From the NCBI GenBank assembly GCA_025716855.1, contig JAIXMQ010000065.1, positions 62,001 through 126,000 on the forward strand: 64,000 bases of DNA, read 5' to 3'. The DNA is from Pilaira anomala. Its lineage: Eukaryota > Mucoromycota > Mucoromycetes > Mucorales > Mucoraceae. This document shows positions 13,200-23,591 of the stretch, piece after piece. A model generated the notes under the pieces. It was given only the letters and a program-made list of their open reading frames with translations. It had not been told where the DNA came from and made no database searches. Every line of letters begins with the position of its first letter. The first letter of the stretch is position 1. Made by a program: the position numbers and the translations under genes.

Positions 13200-13448
13200 T
13201 ATCCAGATAGAGTAATCATGCGATAACAAAAACAAATCAATCAAATAAACACAAAAAACTTAAACATTTTTCGTGTTTTGTATCAGATAGAGTTTCAGCT
13301 GATTGCTTATCACAATGCAAAAAGAAAAAAAAAAAAAAAAAAAAAAAAACTTATAAATATTCTGTTACAATTTAATTTATCCTTTTTATTTTTTATTCCT
13401 CTCTCTTTTTCTCTCTTCTTTACATCTTTTTTTCTTATTTTTACTGTT
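13069..13448. promoter_or_regulatory. Shared divergent promoter of URC1 and UPRT
   Basis: Only 380 bp separate the two start codons. The stretch holds two long A-runs (about 13164-13194 and 13327-13349) and a pyrimidine-rich block next to the UPRT start. Such homopolymers exclude nucleosomes in other fungi. No specific operator was identified. Confidence 0.45.
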
Positions 13449-14335
13449 ATGACTATGTCGAATTCTGTTCATGTTAGCAAGCATCCTATTATTGCTCAAA
13501 AGTTATCTCTTTTAAGAGAAAAGAATTTGAAGCCCAAGGCCGTAAGAGAATTAACCAATGATCTCTCCATCTTATTGGGTTATGAAGCTACTCAGGATGT
13601 AACATTGAAAAAGGGACAAACTGTAAGTAAACTAGTCAATTAAATTGAATTCATAACCTATAAACTTTTTTTTTTTTTTCATTGTAGGCCTCAAGTCAAT
13701 ATGGTGAATATCAAACAAATGAGGTAAAAGAAAGAGTTGGATTAGTTCCTGTTCTTAGATCAGGTTTAGGTCTTGTTCAAGGTAAGAATAGTTAGCATAT
13801 ATATTTAGGCACGCGCGTGTGAAATTTAACACTGTATACGTAGGATTTTTAAACTTATTCCCTGATGCACCAGTAATGCATTTGGGTATTTATCGTGAAA
13901 AAGTCTCTCATCAGCCTGTAGAGTACTATAATAAATTACCTGATGTACCCAACGTTGATTTATGTTACGTATTGGATCCTGTCATTGCTACTGGTAATAC
14001 TGCTGTAGCAACTATCAACATGTTGAAGGAATGGGGAGTGCAAGGCTCTCAGATTAAGTTTGTAGCAATCGTTGGGGTACGTTATATTCATTTGTTTATT
14101 TACCAGTCAGTATTTTAAGACTTATACATAATTTATATCTAGTCTACACAAGGTCTTGAGCAGCTTCAAACAACTCATCCTGATATCAATATTTACGTTG
14201 CTGCTATTGATGAAACACTTGATACCAAAGGGTAAAGAAAATATATATTTAAAATGCATTCCTAAATTCTCACACGTATTTCTTAGATATATTAATCCCG
14301 GTATTGGTGATTCTGGTGATAGACTTTGGAATACT

Positions 14336-14341
<6 letters not shown>
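13449..14341 (+). CDS. FUR1: Uracil phosphoribosyltransferase
   Basis: Five exons (13449-13622, 13688-13781, 13844-14076, 14143-14231, 14287-14341) give 214 residues, the usual length. The enzyme makes UMP from uracil and PRPP. Signatures are VGLVPVLRSGLGL (substrate loop), the PRPP-binding block CYVLDPVIATGNTAVA, and the uracil-binding C-terminal hood YINPGIGDSGDRLW. A second in-frame ATG at 13455 could also serve as the start. UPRT equals URC6 in the Lachancea uracil-degradation pathway, so its divergent pairing with URC1 is functionally meaningful. The TAA stop runs straight into a 42-nt A tract. Confidence 0.96.

Positions 14342-14381
<40 letters not shown>
14340..14381. repeat. A42 homopolymer at the UPRT stop codon
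   Basis: An uninterrupted A run of 42 bases includes the last two bases of the UPRT stop codon. The gene therefore has no ordinary 3' UTR sequence before it. The length could be affected by sequencing error. Confidence 0.85.
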
Positions 14382-14385
<4 letters not shown>

Positions 14386-14461
14386 AAAAAAATAAATAAA
14401 ATTGTTGTGTGTTCCTTTCTTTTTTCATAATTCTTCCTCTTCTTTTCAACTTAATATAAAA

Positions 14462-14848
14462 ATGACTGTTACTACTTTATCTATCTATCATAATCCGCGT
14501 TGTTCGAAATCACGCAACGCACTAAGTTATCTTGAATCAAATAAAGATAAACATAATTTTGAGATAAAAGTAATTCTCTATCAAAAGGAGCCTCCTACCC
14601 GCGTACAATTAGAAAACTTATCTAACTATCTCGGCCTAACCTCAAAAGAAGACAGCACAAAGCCTTGGAACATCTTGCTTCGTCCCGACGCACAAAAGTT
14701 AGTCTCGAGTTGGGAAGAAACTTTTGACTTGTTGTCAAAGGAACCTCAACATCTTGAGCGTCCCTTCATTGTAGATTTTGAACATGAAAGAGCTGCTTTA
14801 GGTAGACCTGACCTTACTGATGTGGAAGCACTTGTTCAAAACCTTTAA
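14462..14848 (+). CDS. ArsC/Spx-like thioredoxin-fold reductase family protein
   Basis: A single exon of 128 residues. It opens with LSIYHNPRCSKSRNAL, the ArsC-type active site with a redox cysteine and the conserved CSKSRNAL helix start, and later has WNILLRPDAQKL and LERPFIVDFEHERAALGRP, the region where ArsC places its anion-binding arginines. The length fits bacterial-type ArsC/YffB proteins. The native substrate cannot be told from sequence: glutaredoxin-linked arsenate reduction is one option and a general thiol reductase another. The ATG at 14462 is chosen over an upstream in-frame codon because homology begins there and an A-rich leader precedes it. Eukaryotic members of this bacterial family are sporadic, so an old transfer is possible. 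Confidence 0.85.
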   Translation: MTVTTLSIYHNPRCSKSRNALSYLESNKDKHNFEIKVILYQKEPPTRVQLENLSNYLGLTSKEDSTKPWNILLRPDAQKLVSSWEETFDLLSKEPQHLERPFIVDFEHERAALGRPDLTDVEALVQNL

Positions 14849-14956
14849 AGCGTGACTTGTTTTAAACTTTTTTTTTTTTTTTTTACCCTTGTTTCTGGGG
14901 GGGAATTCCAAATAAAGTTTCTCTCTTTTTATCAAATATAACATATAATATACACA

Positions 14957-15385
14957 ATGAACTGTTCAAGACATGTATTCACCAGTATTCGTACATATGC
15001 CACCAAAAGTAAAACAACAAATTTAAAGTGGAAACCTAGTGTACCTGTTCAACAAACAACTCTTTCTGACGGAACTATTTTTATTGCACGTCAACCTGTT
15101 GTCGAACCTAGCGTTCAAGCCAATGTCGCACCATTGATCAATAAGCCTTCTACTATTACAAAGAAATTGAACGAAGCTGAAATTAACGAAATGCGTCAGT
15201 TAAGAGAATCCGATCCTGTTGCTTGGACTCGTTCTAAATTAGCAAAGAAATTTGGTTGTTCTGAATTATTTGTAAGTATCGCTGCTCCCAGTAAAGTGCC
15301 AACAGTTGTAGAAAATGAAGTCAGTCATGGTTATAGACGTAAATTGATTACACAAGAAAGACAAAAGAGAAGAGCTCTTTGGTAA
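14957..15385 (+). CDS. MRPL20: Mitochondrial large ribosomal subunit protein mL58 (MRPL20 type)
   Basis: A 142-residue single-exon gene. The N-terminus MNCSRHVFTSIRTYATKSK is a mitochondrial presequence. The C-terminal part, EINEMRQLRESDPVAWTRSK followed by LAKKFGCSELFV and the basic tail RRKLITQERQKRRALW, is typical of the fungal mL58 family. It stands between the ArsC-like gene and a small membrane protein, all on the plus strand but with separate leaders. Confidence 0.85.
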   Translation: MNCSRHVFTSIRTYATKSKTTNLKWKPSVPVQQTTLSDGTIFIARQPVVEPSVQANVAPLINKPSTITKKLNEAEINEMRQLRESDPVAWTRSKLAKKFGCSELFVSIAAPSKVPTVVENEVSHGYRRKLITQERQKRRALW

Positions 15386-15513
15386 AATAGAGATTTTTTT
15401 TTTTTTATGTTGTTAGTTGATTCAAAATAAAAAGAAATGAATAAAAAATAAAGAGGAGAGGACAAATTGTACATTTTTGGTGCCTGATTCTATAAAAGAG
15501 CAACATTTTATTT

Positions 15514-15541
15514 TGTTGTTGTTGTTGTTGTTGTTGTTGTT
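15514..15541. repeat. (TTG)n trinucleotide repeat
   Basis: About nine TTG units just upstream of the membrane-protein start at 15574, in what should be its promoter or leader. Confidence 0.85.
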
Positions 15542-15573
15542 TTAAGCTTTTACTTTTATTACTAACTAATATC

Positions 15574-15952
15574 ATGTCTCGTTCTATTTCTTTTCCAACT
15601 TATTATAGTCAACTGGTGATGAAATCCATGATTTCACAGTGTTCGGATGTATTAGAAAAAGCAGAAATTATTACAGAACCTGATTCTTACTTTACATTTA
15701 TCTCGGATTATCTTTTTCCACCAGTTACTACTTCTTCATGTCGTGTACCTATTGCAAGTTATTCTATTACTGCAAAGATGCTTCTCAACTATGCTTTTTA
15801 TAGGCTTAGGCTTAGTTCTCCATTCTATATAGATTATGGTTGTGAATGCTTTTTCATTAACACGGAGAAAAAAAGTATAAACCTTTATACAGGTAAATTA
15901 ACTTGTAGATATAACTTGACATCATATGTAAACCTAAGTTTATCTTTGTCTT

Positions 15953-15983
<31 letters not shown>

Positions 15984-16163
15984 GTTGCTGTATTACTTGT
16001 TTCCTTATTTCTAAACATTTACTTTGCTTTAATGATTAAATATGCAGTACGACAACAGCGGAGATCACTATCTAATGACAGTAAAAAAACAACTGGCTTT
16101 TTCTCATCACAATTTCTCTTTTTCTTTCCCATTCTTTTTCTTATTTATCGTAAATATGGCTAA
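15574..16163 (+). CDS. Hypothetical small membrane protein overlapping the Ku80 start
   Basis: Exons 15574-15892 and 15985-16163 join in frame to 165 residues. The first exon is soluble-looking (SQCSDVLEKAEIITEPDSY). The second begins with a strong hydrophobic segment (VAVLLVSLFLNIYFALMI) followed by basic residues (KYAVRQQRRSLS), and ends with another hydrophobic run. The intron has GTAAAT and an (AT)n-TAG acceptor. The stop codon lies inside the first codons of Ku80, an 8-base overlap, so either the last residues are real or the gene ends by another splice. No family recognised. Confidence 0.5.
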
Positions 16164-17860
16164 TAAAAAAGCAACTTGTTATATTCTCAATGTAAACCAT
16201 GCAATGTCTTTATATCCAGACAATGTGTTCTCCAAGTCTTTAGAAACTATCACTTGTTCTATTGAAGACCGAGTAAGTTTTCTCCATTGACAGCCTCTTT
16301 TTTTTTTTTTTTTACTGACTACTCCTATGTAGGTACTTGCAGGTAGAAAGACAGACTTGGTCTCTGTTCTTCTTTGCGGTACACCGGGTAAGTTACTTGT
16401 TTGAATCGTGGAATTCAACTCACTCCTTTTTTTTTAAAAAAAAAATATATATATAGAAACGAGAAACGCGTTAGCGGAAGCAACACCGGGTCAATATGAA
16501 AGAATTTTTGCAATGACACCTTTAGCTATGCCTACTGTTCAACTATTAAAAGACCTTTCGAATGTTACTACCTCAAAAGAATCAGAACCTCCAGCTGACG
16601 GTAAAAAAAGAAAAAGTGTTTTTTTTTTAAAAAAAAACAAAAAACTAAACGACCACTTTTTTTTTTTTTTAGTATTGGACGCATTGATTGTGGCTATTGA
16701 TATGATTGCAACTCATTGTAGACACTTAAAATATACGAAACGCGTCGTTATCTTTACTGACAACAAATCTACAATTGATTGGCTTGATTTATCTGCTGTT
16801 GCAGATATGTTGAAAAACAACCAAATCGAATTAACGATTGTGTAAATGTTGTTAACACGTATGAAAAAAAAAAAAAAAGCTCTTTTTATTCATTTTGTTT
16901 CTTTTTTTTTAGAGGTGCGGATAAAAAGGAGCTTGAATCAGACGAATGTTCAGAAATTGTAAAGACAAATTACGAAAACTGGCAAACTTTAATTAAGGAA
17001 GGTTACGAAGGAGATATTGCTGATTTGGAAGAAGCGTATGCACAAACACAAACCATCTATGCAAAAGAAGTTACTGCCAGACCCGCCTATCGTGGCTTTT
17101 TATATATTGGATCACCTATCTCAAAAGAGCCTTTCTTACCCATCAGTATCCATACCTATTTAAGAACCAAAACAGTTGCATTACCTTCTTCTACAAAGGT
17201 CTCCAAATTAAGTGATGGTCCTACCAAGAAAGTAGAAAGGAGCTCGAATTATGTTTTGGATGTAAAGAATGAAGAAGGTGAAACTACCTCCGAAGTCCAA
17301 GTAGAGAAAGAAAATATTCAAAAGGGGTATCAGTTTGGTAAGACGATCTTGCTCGTCTCTGAGGAAGAATTGGGTGTGGCCAAATTACAAACTAAAAAGG
17401 AAATGACCGTGATTGGATTTATACCTTCAAAGGAAGTACCTCGTCAATACTTGTATTCAAATGCTGTAGTCTTGACTGGAGGTGCTCTCAGAGTAGAAGA
17501 ATCAAACCGGGCTCTTGCTGCTTTTGCTGAAGCCTTGTATGAGACTGATCGTTATGCTCTTGTTCGTTTTGTGACTGTGGATGGTGCTGCGCCTAAACTT
17601 GGTATCTTGCAACCTGAATTAAATGAAGTATGTCCTATTCTTTTGTATTTCGATGTAAGTATATATATATATATATATATCTATAAATCCAAAGATCAGT
17701 AGTCTGAATCATCTATAGGTACCTTTTGATGAAGATTTAAGAAATTACAAGTTCAAGGCTTCAATAAATCCAGATGATGTAGATTCAGATAGCATTGCTT
17801 TAATGTCAAATTTGATTGATGACATGAATTTGGATATATTTGAGTAAGTAGATACTACAA

Positions 17861-17901
<41 letters not shown>

Positions 17902-19067
17902 CTATGCTGATGCTTTTTTCCGTTATTTTATAGTGATGATTTCTTAACACCTGAAAATACTTTTAACCCAATTGCTTGGAGATTTCAAGCTGCTACTAAA
18001 GCACGTGCCTTGAATGAAAATGCACCTGTTCCCGAACTAGATAAACGATTTGAGGAACAATACAAGTTGAACCCATTGATTGAAAATAAAGTAAAGGACC
18101 TTGAAGATAAATTAATTGAGCAATTTGATATCAAGAAAGGTATATCATAGAAAAATGAGCATAGACATATATAAATAGTTGGCTCATCGTTTTTTTTTAA
18201 AAAAAAAAAAAAGTACAACAAAAGGGTAAGAAGAAGAGAGGATTTGGTCAAATTGATGATGGAGAATCAGCATCGATGGATGATATCTTGAATACTGCTA
18301 GCTCTGATGCACGTAAACGACCAAACATGGATACAGATACGATTCCTGCTTTGACCCAAGAAAAGGTGGATACAATTGGACTCATTTACCCAGTAAAAGA
18401 TTATGAAGCTATCCTTGCTAGAACCGATGATGATGAAGATACTGTTGAAAAGGCGAACAAGCTCATGCATCGTGTCATCTTTTCTTTATTGAACAGCTCA
18501 TTTGGTAACCAAAATTATAAGAAAGTCATTTCTTGTCTTGTAGCATTAAGAAAGACATGTGCAGCTGTAAGTTACGATTTTTTTTTTTAAAAAAAAAAAA
18601 GCACAAAAAAAAAAAAAAAAATAGCAAATGACGGGTGCGATTACCTTTTTTTTTAATAGGAAGATGATGCTTCAAGATATAATTCAATTATCCATGAAGT
18701 AAAATCATGGTGTAATCTATCTAAACTTGATAATACTCGTCGTGAACTTTGGGATATGTTGAAAGAAAACCATCTTGGTATAATTACAAATGAAGAGTGT
18801 CAAGATGTGGATACAAAAGATGTCACCAAGGAAGTTGCTGAAAAGGTACATTTCTTAATATATTTACTTTTCTACCATATTAAATTGTTTTTTTTTTCCC
18901 CTCAAATCTTTAGTTCTGGAATGAAACCGAAGAAGATAACTTACTTGCCGGTGCAGCTGTTGATGATAGTGAGAAATTTGATGTTGATAACTTGGTAATT
19001 TATTTGATATCTTATTTAAAAGATACACTTTCATTGACTTTATTCTTTATAGGAGGATTTGTTTTAA
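16156..19067 (+). CDS. KU80: Ku80, DNA end-binding subunit of non-homologous end joining
   Basis: Eleven exons (16156-16272, 16333-16387, 16457-16600, 16673-16841, 16913-17627, 17719-17843, 17934-18139, 18214-18566, 18660-18845, 18914-18994, 19053-19067) total 2166 nt, 721 residues. The order is an N-terminal vWA-like domain (ATCYILNVNHAMS; RVVIFTDNKSTIDW), the Ku core barrel with KTVALPSSTKVSK and KGYQFGKTILLVSEEE, the GFIPSKEVPRQYL block and LVRFVTVDGAAPKLGIL, then a C-terminal helical domain resembling the Ku80 C-terminal domain (RVIFSLLNSSFGNQNYKKVI). The last exon is 15 nt and ends in FDVDNLEDLF, an acidic-hydrophobic tail reminiscent of the PIKK-binding tail of animal Ku80. Five introns contain T(n)A(n) palindromes. 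Confidence 0.94.
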
Positions 19068-19625
19068 TCTGTTTATATATTTTTTTTTTATATGATATAA
19101 TGTATCAAAAATTATGACCATAATAAGTTACTTTTATATTAGTACTGGGACTGAGAGAACTAACTTTAAAAAAGACAAAACAATTTTATTATATGATAAC
19201 TATAAATATGATATGTGAGGATGATTTTTTATCGTAGTAGGAAAAAAAAAAATTAGCACCACGCTTTAAGGTTGCAAACCAAGTGTTTCATTATATTTAA
19301 GACATTAGTAGGATATCGATTGTACGTTCTAAAGGGTGTTGAAATTTTATAATTGTTGTCTCTGAAGTATGCGTATCATTCCTCTGGGATGGATGGCTCG
19401 CATTTGATGGAATAACCACATTTGATAATGTGTTATTTTCCAGTATCTAAGCGAAAGGTTTATTGGGATGAGCAATTACTTAAATAACAGAAGTTTGATA
19501 TGTTTATGGCAGGATCAGTGAATTTTTATTTTTACTTTTAACTAATAACTTGATGTGTATTAAATGAAAAATAGAAGGATGATAGTAGTAGTACAAAAAT
19601 TATGAGTAATTGCTGCTTCTGGGTA
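19068..19625. other. Intergenic between Ku80 and a transposase ORF
   Basis: AT-rich, no ORF. It should contain the downstream end of the transposon on the right, but I could not define a terminal repeat. Confidence 0.4.
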
Positions 19626-21512
19626 TTAGGTTACGGCTTCCCAGAGATTTTTTACTCTATGAGACAATGCCCACCAGAAGGTGCCAAACTTGCTGATGTT
19701 GATTAAGTTGTAATTGTTGGATTTTCTTGAGATGTCGAGAATTTGGACAAACTGGCCTTCTGCTTCACGAAAGGAAGTTTCAGCACGAGTTTTAAAGACG
19801 AGCAAGTTATTAGCGCCATCTTTCATACAAGTATGATAAAGACTTGAGCTAACATCATCACTTTCTAACTCATCAAATCTTGTAATGGCTTCGTTACCAC
19901 GTAAAAGAGCGTACTCGACAACTTTGTATTCACCAGTAAGGGCGTCAGCCTTAACAACTTCACCAATCAAATAGTTGCCGTGCTTGTTCTTGAAGATACC
20001 AGAGGAACCAAGTTTCACGACAGGATCTTGATCATTGTTATCTGCAAAGTCACGAACAGTGGTGTCGACCGAAGAAGCACACTCTAAGACCTTTCTCGAA
20101 GCTTTGAAGGGAATGCTTTGACCTTCCACGAACCAAGAGCCACCAGCCAAAATGTGGCGAGCCATCATTCTTTTTGCAAAAGCAACAGCAACATCTCTTG
20201 AAGGATTTTGTCTGTTGGTACGAAACAGACCCTCTCTAACAAACTTGTTGTGTTGTTCACCCTTTTCAGTCTCGAAGAAAATAGCAGAGCCAAAACGAAA
20301 GATATCATCAACTAAGTGGTACATGATATGCATTTTACTTGAGTTGTAGATATTGCCACCCTTTCGATTAGGATACTTGATCTTGAGGAATTCATCATGG
20401 TACAAAACAGAGAGACGAAGATCATTGTAATTGGAAGCAACTTGTGTCAGGTACAGGCTTGAATTAAACTTGATGCGACTGATGTATGCAAGTGATGCCA
20501 GCTTTCCAAGATCAACAAAACAGTTTTTAATTAACAAAATCCCTCGATCGGATCGGATTTCTCCAGAGGCGATGAGTTCATTTAACAAAATAGGGACCTG
20601 TTGGACCAATATTTTATAATCCCTACCTAGGAAAGAACCATGAAGACGCAATGAGGAACGCAACTTACGAGAAAACCCCTTTAGAAACGTAACCATGCAA
20701 TCTTGTTTCAAGGAAACTTTTTTTTCGGTAGGATTCAAATGATCTTGTAACAAACATTTTACTAATGCTTTACCGACGCCAAGTATAATTGTATGCAGTA
20801 GCTCAATTGGACAATCTAACATCGTGTCGAAAGATTTAAGGACAACCAGGGCTTGACCACCTACAAGTTTATAACCAGCCTCAGTATCTACCAAGAAGGA
20901 CTCGTCACCACCAGAAGCCAAATACCGAGCGTACATTGCTGCGACAATGTTTTCAGAACGAAGAAGCCAGTTAAAATCTTCACCATCAACACGAGCTGGT
21001 GTTTTTAATTCCCAATCACATTTACGGCAAGGATTTTTGGAAATAGCACCACGGCTGGAAGCAATTTCTGCATGTCGTACGTTATCAGCAGTGATAAATT
21101 GCAAAAATGCAACGACAATGACAGACTCACCGCTTGGAAGGAACATCTCAACACCATTTTCCAATTTCACCAGATTTTGAACAATAGCAGGAAGCATTTG
21201 CATTGCTGAAAGCAAGTGATCAGTACAAATGAAAGCCGTGTTTTCAAGCCCATGTCTTTGGGCAAGAGGCAATGCAGCAGGAACCATGATCCAGCTATCA
21301 AACTTGTTGTGCTTTTTGGTTCGATTTCCACTCATATTGTCTGTAAAGAAATTCAATGGAATAACTTTGACAGGTACCAAAAGTTCCGACAGTTCGCTTA
21401 ATTGCAGTTCTATTTTCTGCATAAAATCAGCGAGTACTTGTTTTTGTTGTTTAATGTCGTTAACAATTTCATTGATTAAGTTGAGCGTTGTGGTAATGTT
21501 AGTTTTGTTCAT
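19626..21512 (-). mobile_element. Tnp2-like transposase, long intact ORF (N-terminal part absent)
   Basis: A single 628-codon frame on the minus strand. It starts with a helical stretch, then LNFFTDNMSGNRTKKHNKFD, the FTDDxSGN..KxxNKFDS block of fungal Tnp2/CACTA-type transposases. It continues with ENTAFICTDHLLSAMQ, a CRKC pair, the CPIELLHTIILGVGKALV block and KMHIMYHLVDDIFRFGSA, and finishes the core with FVREGLFRTNRQNPSRDVAV. These are the hallmark motifs, in order, of the C-terminal two thirds of such proteins. The usual N-terminal zinc finger and DGF block are missing, so the copy is truncated or its first exons lie upstream. No stop interrupts 1.9 kb, so decay is recent or the ORF is kept. 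Possible host exaptation cannot be excluded. Confidence 0.75.
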
Positions 21513-22294
21513 TTTGTTAAAAGAAAGAAGGGGAAAGTTTTACCCTAACGCGTCCATTGATTTTTTTTTTATCCAGGTTCGAAAAGTACATGGATTGGAC
21601 TGCTAAGAACAAGGGCTGTACATAAAAATTACGTCAATATGATCACAAGGCAATTGATCAGGATTATCAAGACATACAATCATTCAGATGGTTCCTGTAA
21701 CTAATCTGCTGAAACCGGCTGCAGAGCTTGTGTTAGATACAAAGCATAAGGGTAGAATGTATTTTTTTTTTTTTTGCCTAATATGTCAAGATATTTTAGC
21801 TACTATGATTATTTGCAGACACTCTTTTCTCTCTATATTGTTATTTTTTATGAATAAGTAAAATATCCAATGCAAACTCTGGTTTTCATGGTTTTTGATC
21901 CCATCATTTTCATATTTTGTTTAAGACTTTAAGGTTTTAAGAGTTAATTAGGTACCTCGACTTTTTTTTTTTTTTGAACACGCCAGCTTTCAAGCGTAGC
22001 GTTTTTGTTTCTCGAGTTATCGCTGTAATCAGCAATAATGGTATTAAATAAGGTATATGGGTTGTTTTGGAGACAAAAGTCTTGATATAGTTCTTCAAGG
22101 TCCATTCATTTACACCTTAAAAAGAAAAAAAAAACTGAAACCGAAGGTTCCAAATCTATTGGACACATGTAATTATTTGACATTGTGTTAAGCATACGGC
22201 GAAAGATATGTACACGTACATATTAAGTACAATAATAACTATATATACGTATATATATATATATATATATTTGTGAGGCCGACAGATCAGAATT
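21513..22294. other. Spacer with a ~47-codon minus-strand ORF fragment
   Basis: Between the transposase and the DUF2235 gene lies a short minus-strand frame from an ATG at 22105 (MDLEELYQDFCLQNNPYTLF...), ending after an A-run near 21960. It could be an upstream exon or passenger of the transposon. An (AT)n tract sits at about 22249-22270. Otherwise no signal. Confidence 0.35.
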
Positions 22295-23591
22295 TTATGC
22301 GCTAACGGTTTGTTCTAGAAATGTATTTAACGTGTTTGACTTATATAATGCTATTTGCTCGGGAGTAATAGCATTTAAGATTCTACCATGATAACACCTC
22401 GTAGGAATATTGCAGGTGTCTACAACTGCACCTTCTGGAATGACTCTATCTTCTTGAGGCATGAACTGATAGACGGTTTTGTAGCTATCGTTAAGCATGA
22501 AATCAGTTTCGTCACAACGCATGGTGTTATCTTGTTTAAAATGCAATCCATTTTCATTAGCTTTTGATATCATCCAGTCCAAAGTACGGAACGAAATTAA
22601 GTTATTGTATTCCGAGTCTTTTACATTATGTCCTCCGACATCGCTGTGCATACCAGGAAACCAAGGTTGCTCTAACGTTTGATCGTTATGAGGATGCTCA
22701 AGAGTAGACAGCTGCATTAAGGTAGGTCGAAACCAGCTACGCTGATCATGAATTGAAATAACATGGTATGCATGTTTGACTATAGAAGATAATTTTGTAT
22801 CATGAAATTCATGTAAGTCTAAGGACATACTATACCCTACAAGTTCGAGAAAAATGTTACAATAATCTGAATAACGCCGATCTTGGTAAGTTTTGCTTAC
22901 AAAAGGACCCTCCCATATACCAAGGTAGTTTAGGTACACCAAGTGCGCCCACTGTATCAAAACAACCCAAGAAATGAATAGATGGCATTTGGCAGTCATT
23001 TTCTTCAAAAAATTTAGTTGAAAGGGGCTGTTTTGGGTGAGTATCAGCATTTCGATTGCGATAATGTGCATATGCTTTATTAAAACTTCCTAAATTCTGG
23101 GGAGGTAACAGCCCTACATTGTTAATCATTCCTACTATGCTTCTGGCAGCGTAAGCTAATATTTATTCCTTAGTAAAAAAACCTAAAAAGTTTGATGCTA
23201 AATATTGTTACCTCCGCGACTAAAGCCAATCAACCAAATTTGATCTTTACTGTCTCGATAATTGGTAGATATATATTTATATGCATTTTCAATTTGTTCA
23301 TTGATACCATAACCAAACATACCGCCCCGAAGACGATTGTACCATTCCGTTCCTACGCCTGGGAAATATTCTTTTACAATTTTATACCCTTCATCATCAA
23401 TTTCATTATTATTTAGACAATTCGTATAAAATCTATAAACATTTGTTTCTTCTGTATAAAGATTTGTATTAGTTACATACTATATTAGTTACATACTACT
23501 GTGTATATTGATAATTTAACGGACCTGTTGGCGAGTTCCAGGTTCCATCCAAACAAACGATGATTCGGCGAGGAGTTTTATCGAGTGTCAT
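22295..23591 (-). CDS. DUF2235 alpha/beta hydrolase, paralogue A
   Basis: Four exons (23591-23525, 23451-23212, 23155-22901, 22836-22295) give 367 residues. DUF2235 proteins share the catalytic fold of Tle1-type phospholipases. Seen here are the N-terminal PRRIIVCLDGTWNSPT, the nucleophile elbow IGFSRGAYAARSIVGM split by an intron, CFDTVGALGVPKLPW and LEQPWFPGMHSDVGGH with the catalytic Asp-His region. The first donor is GTCCGT. All three introns match in position and phase those of the gene at 25174, and exon 3 is the same length (255 nt). That gene is on the other strand, so the two are divergent paralogues. Substrate unknown. Confidence 0.85.

Noticed and set aside
19626..21512. Plus-strand ORFs opposite the transposase (e.g. 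21229-21606)
   Set aside because: No coding logic of their own; the opposite strand carries ordered transposase motifs.
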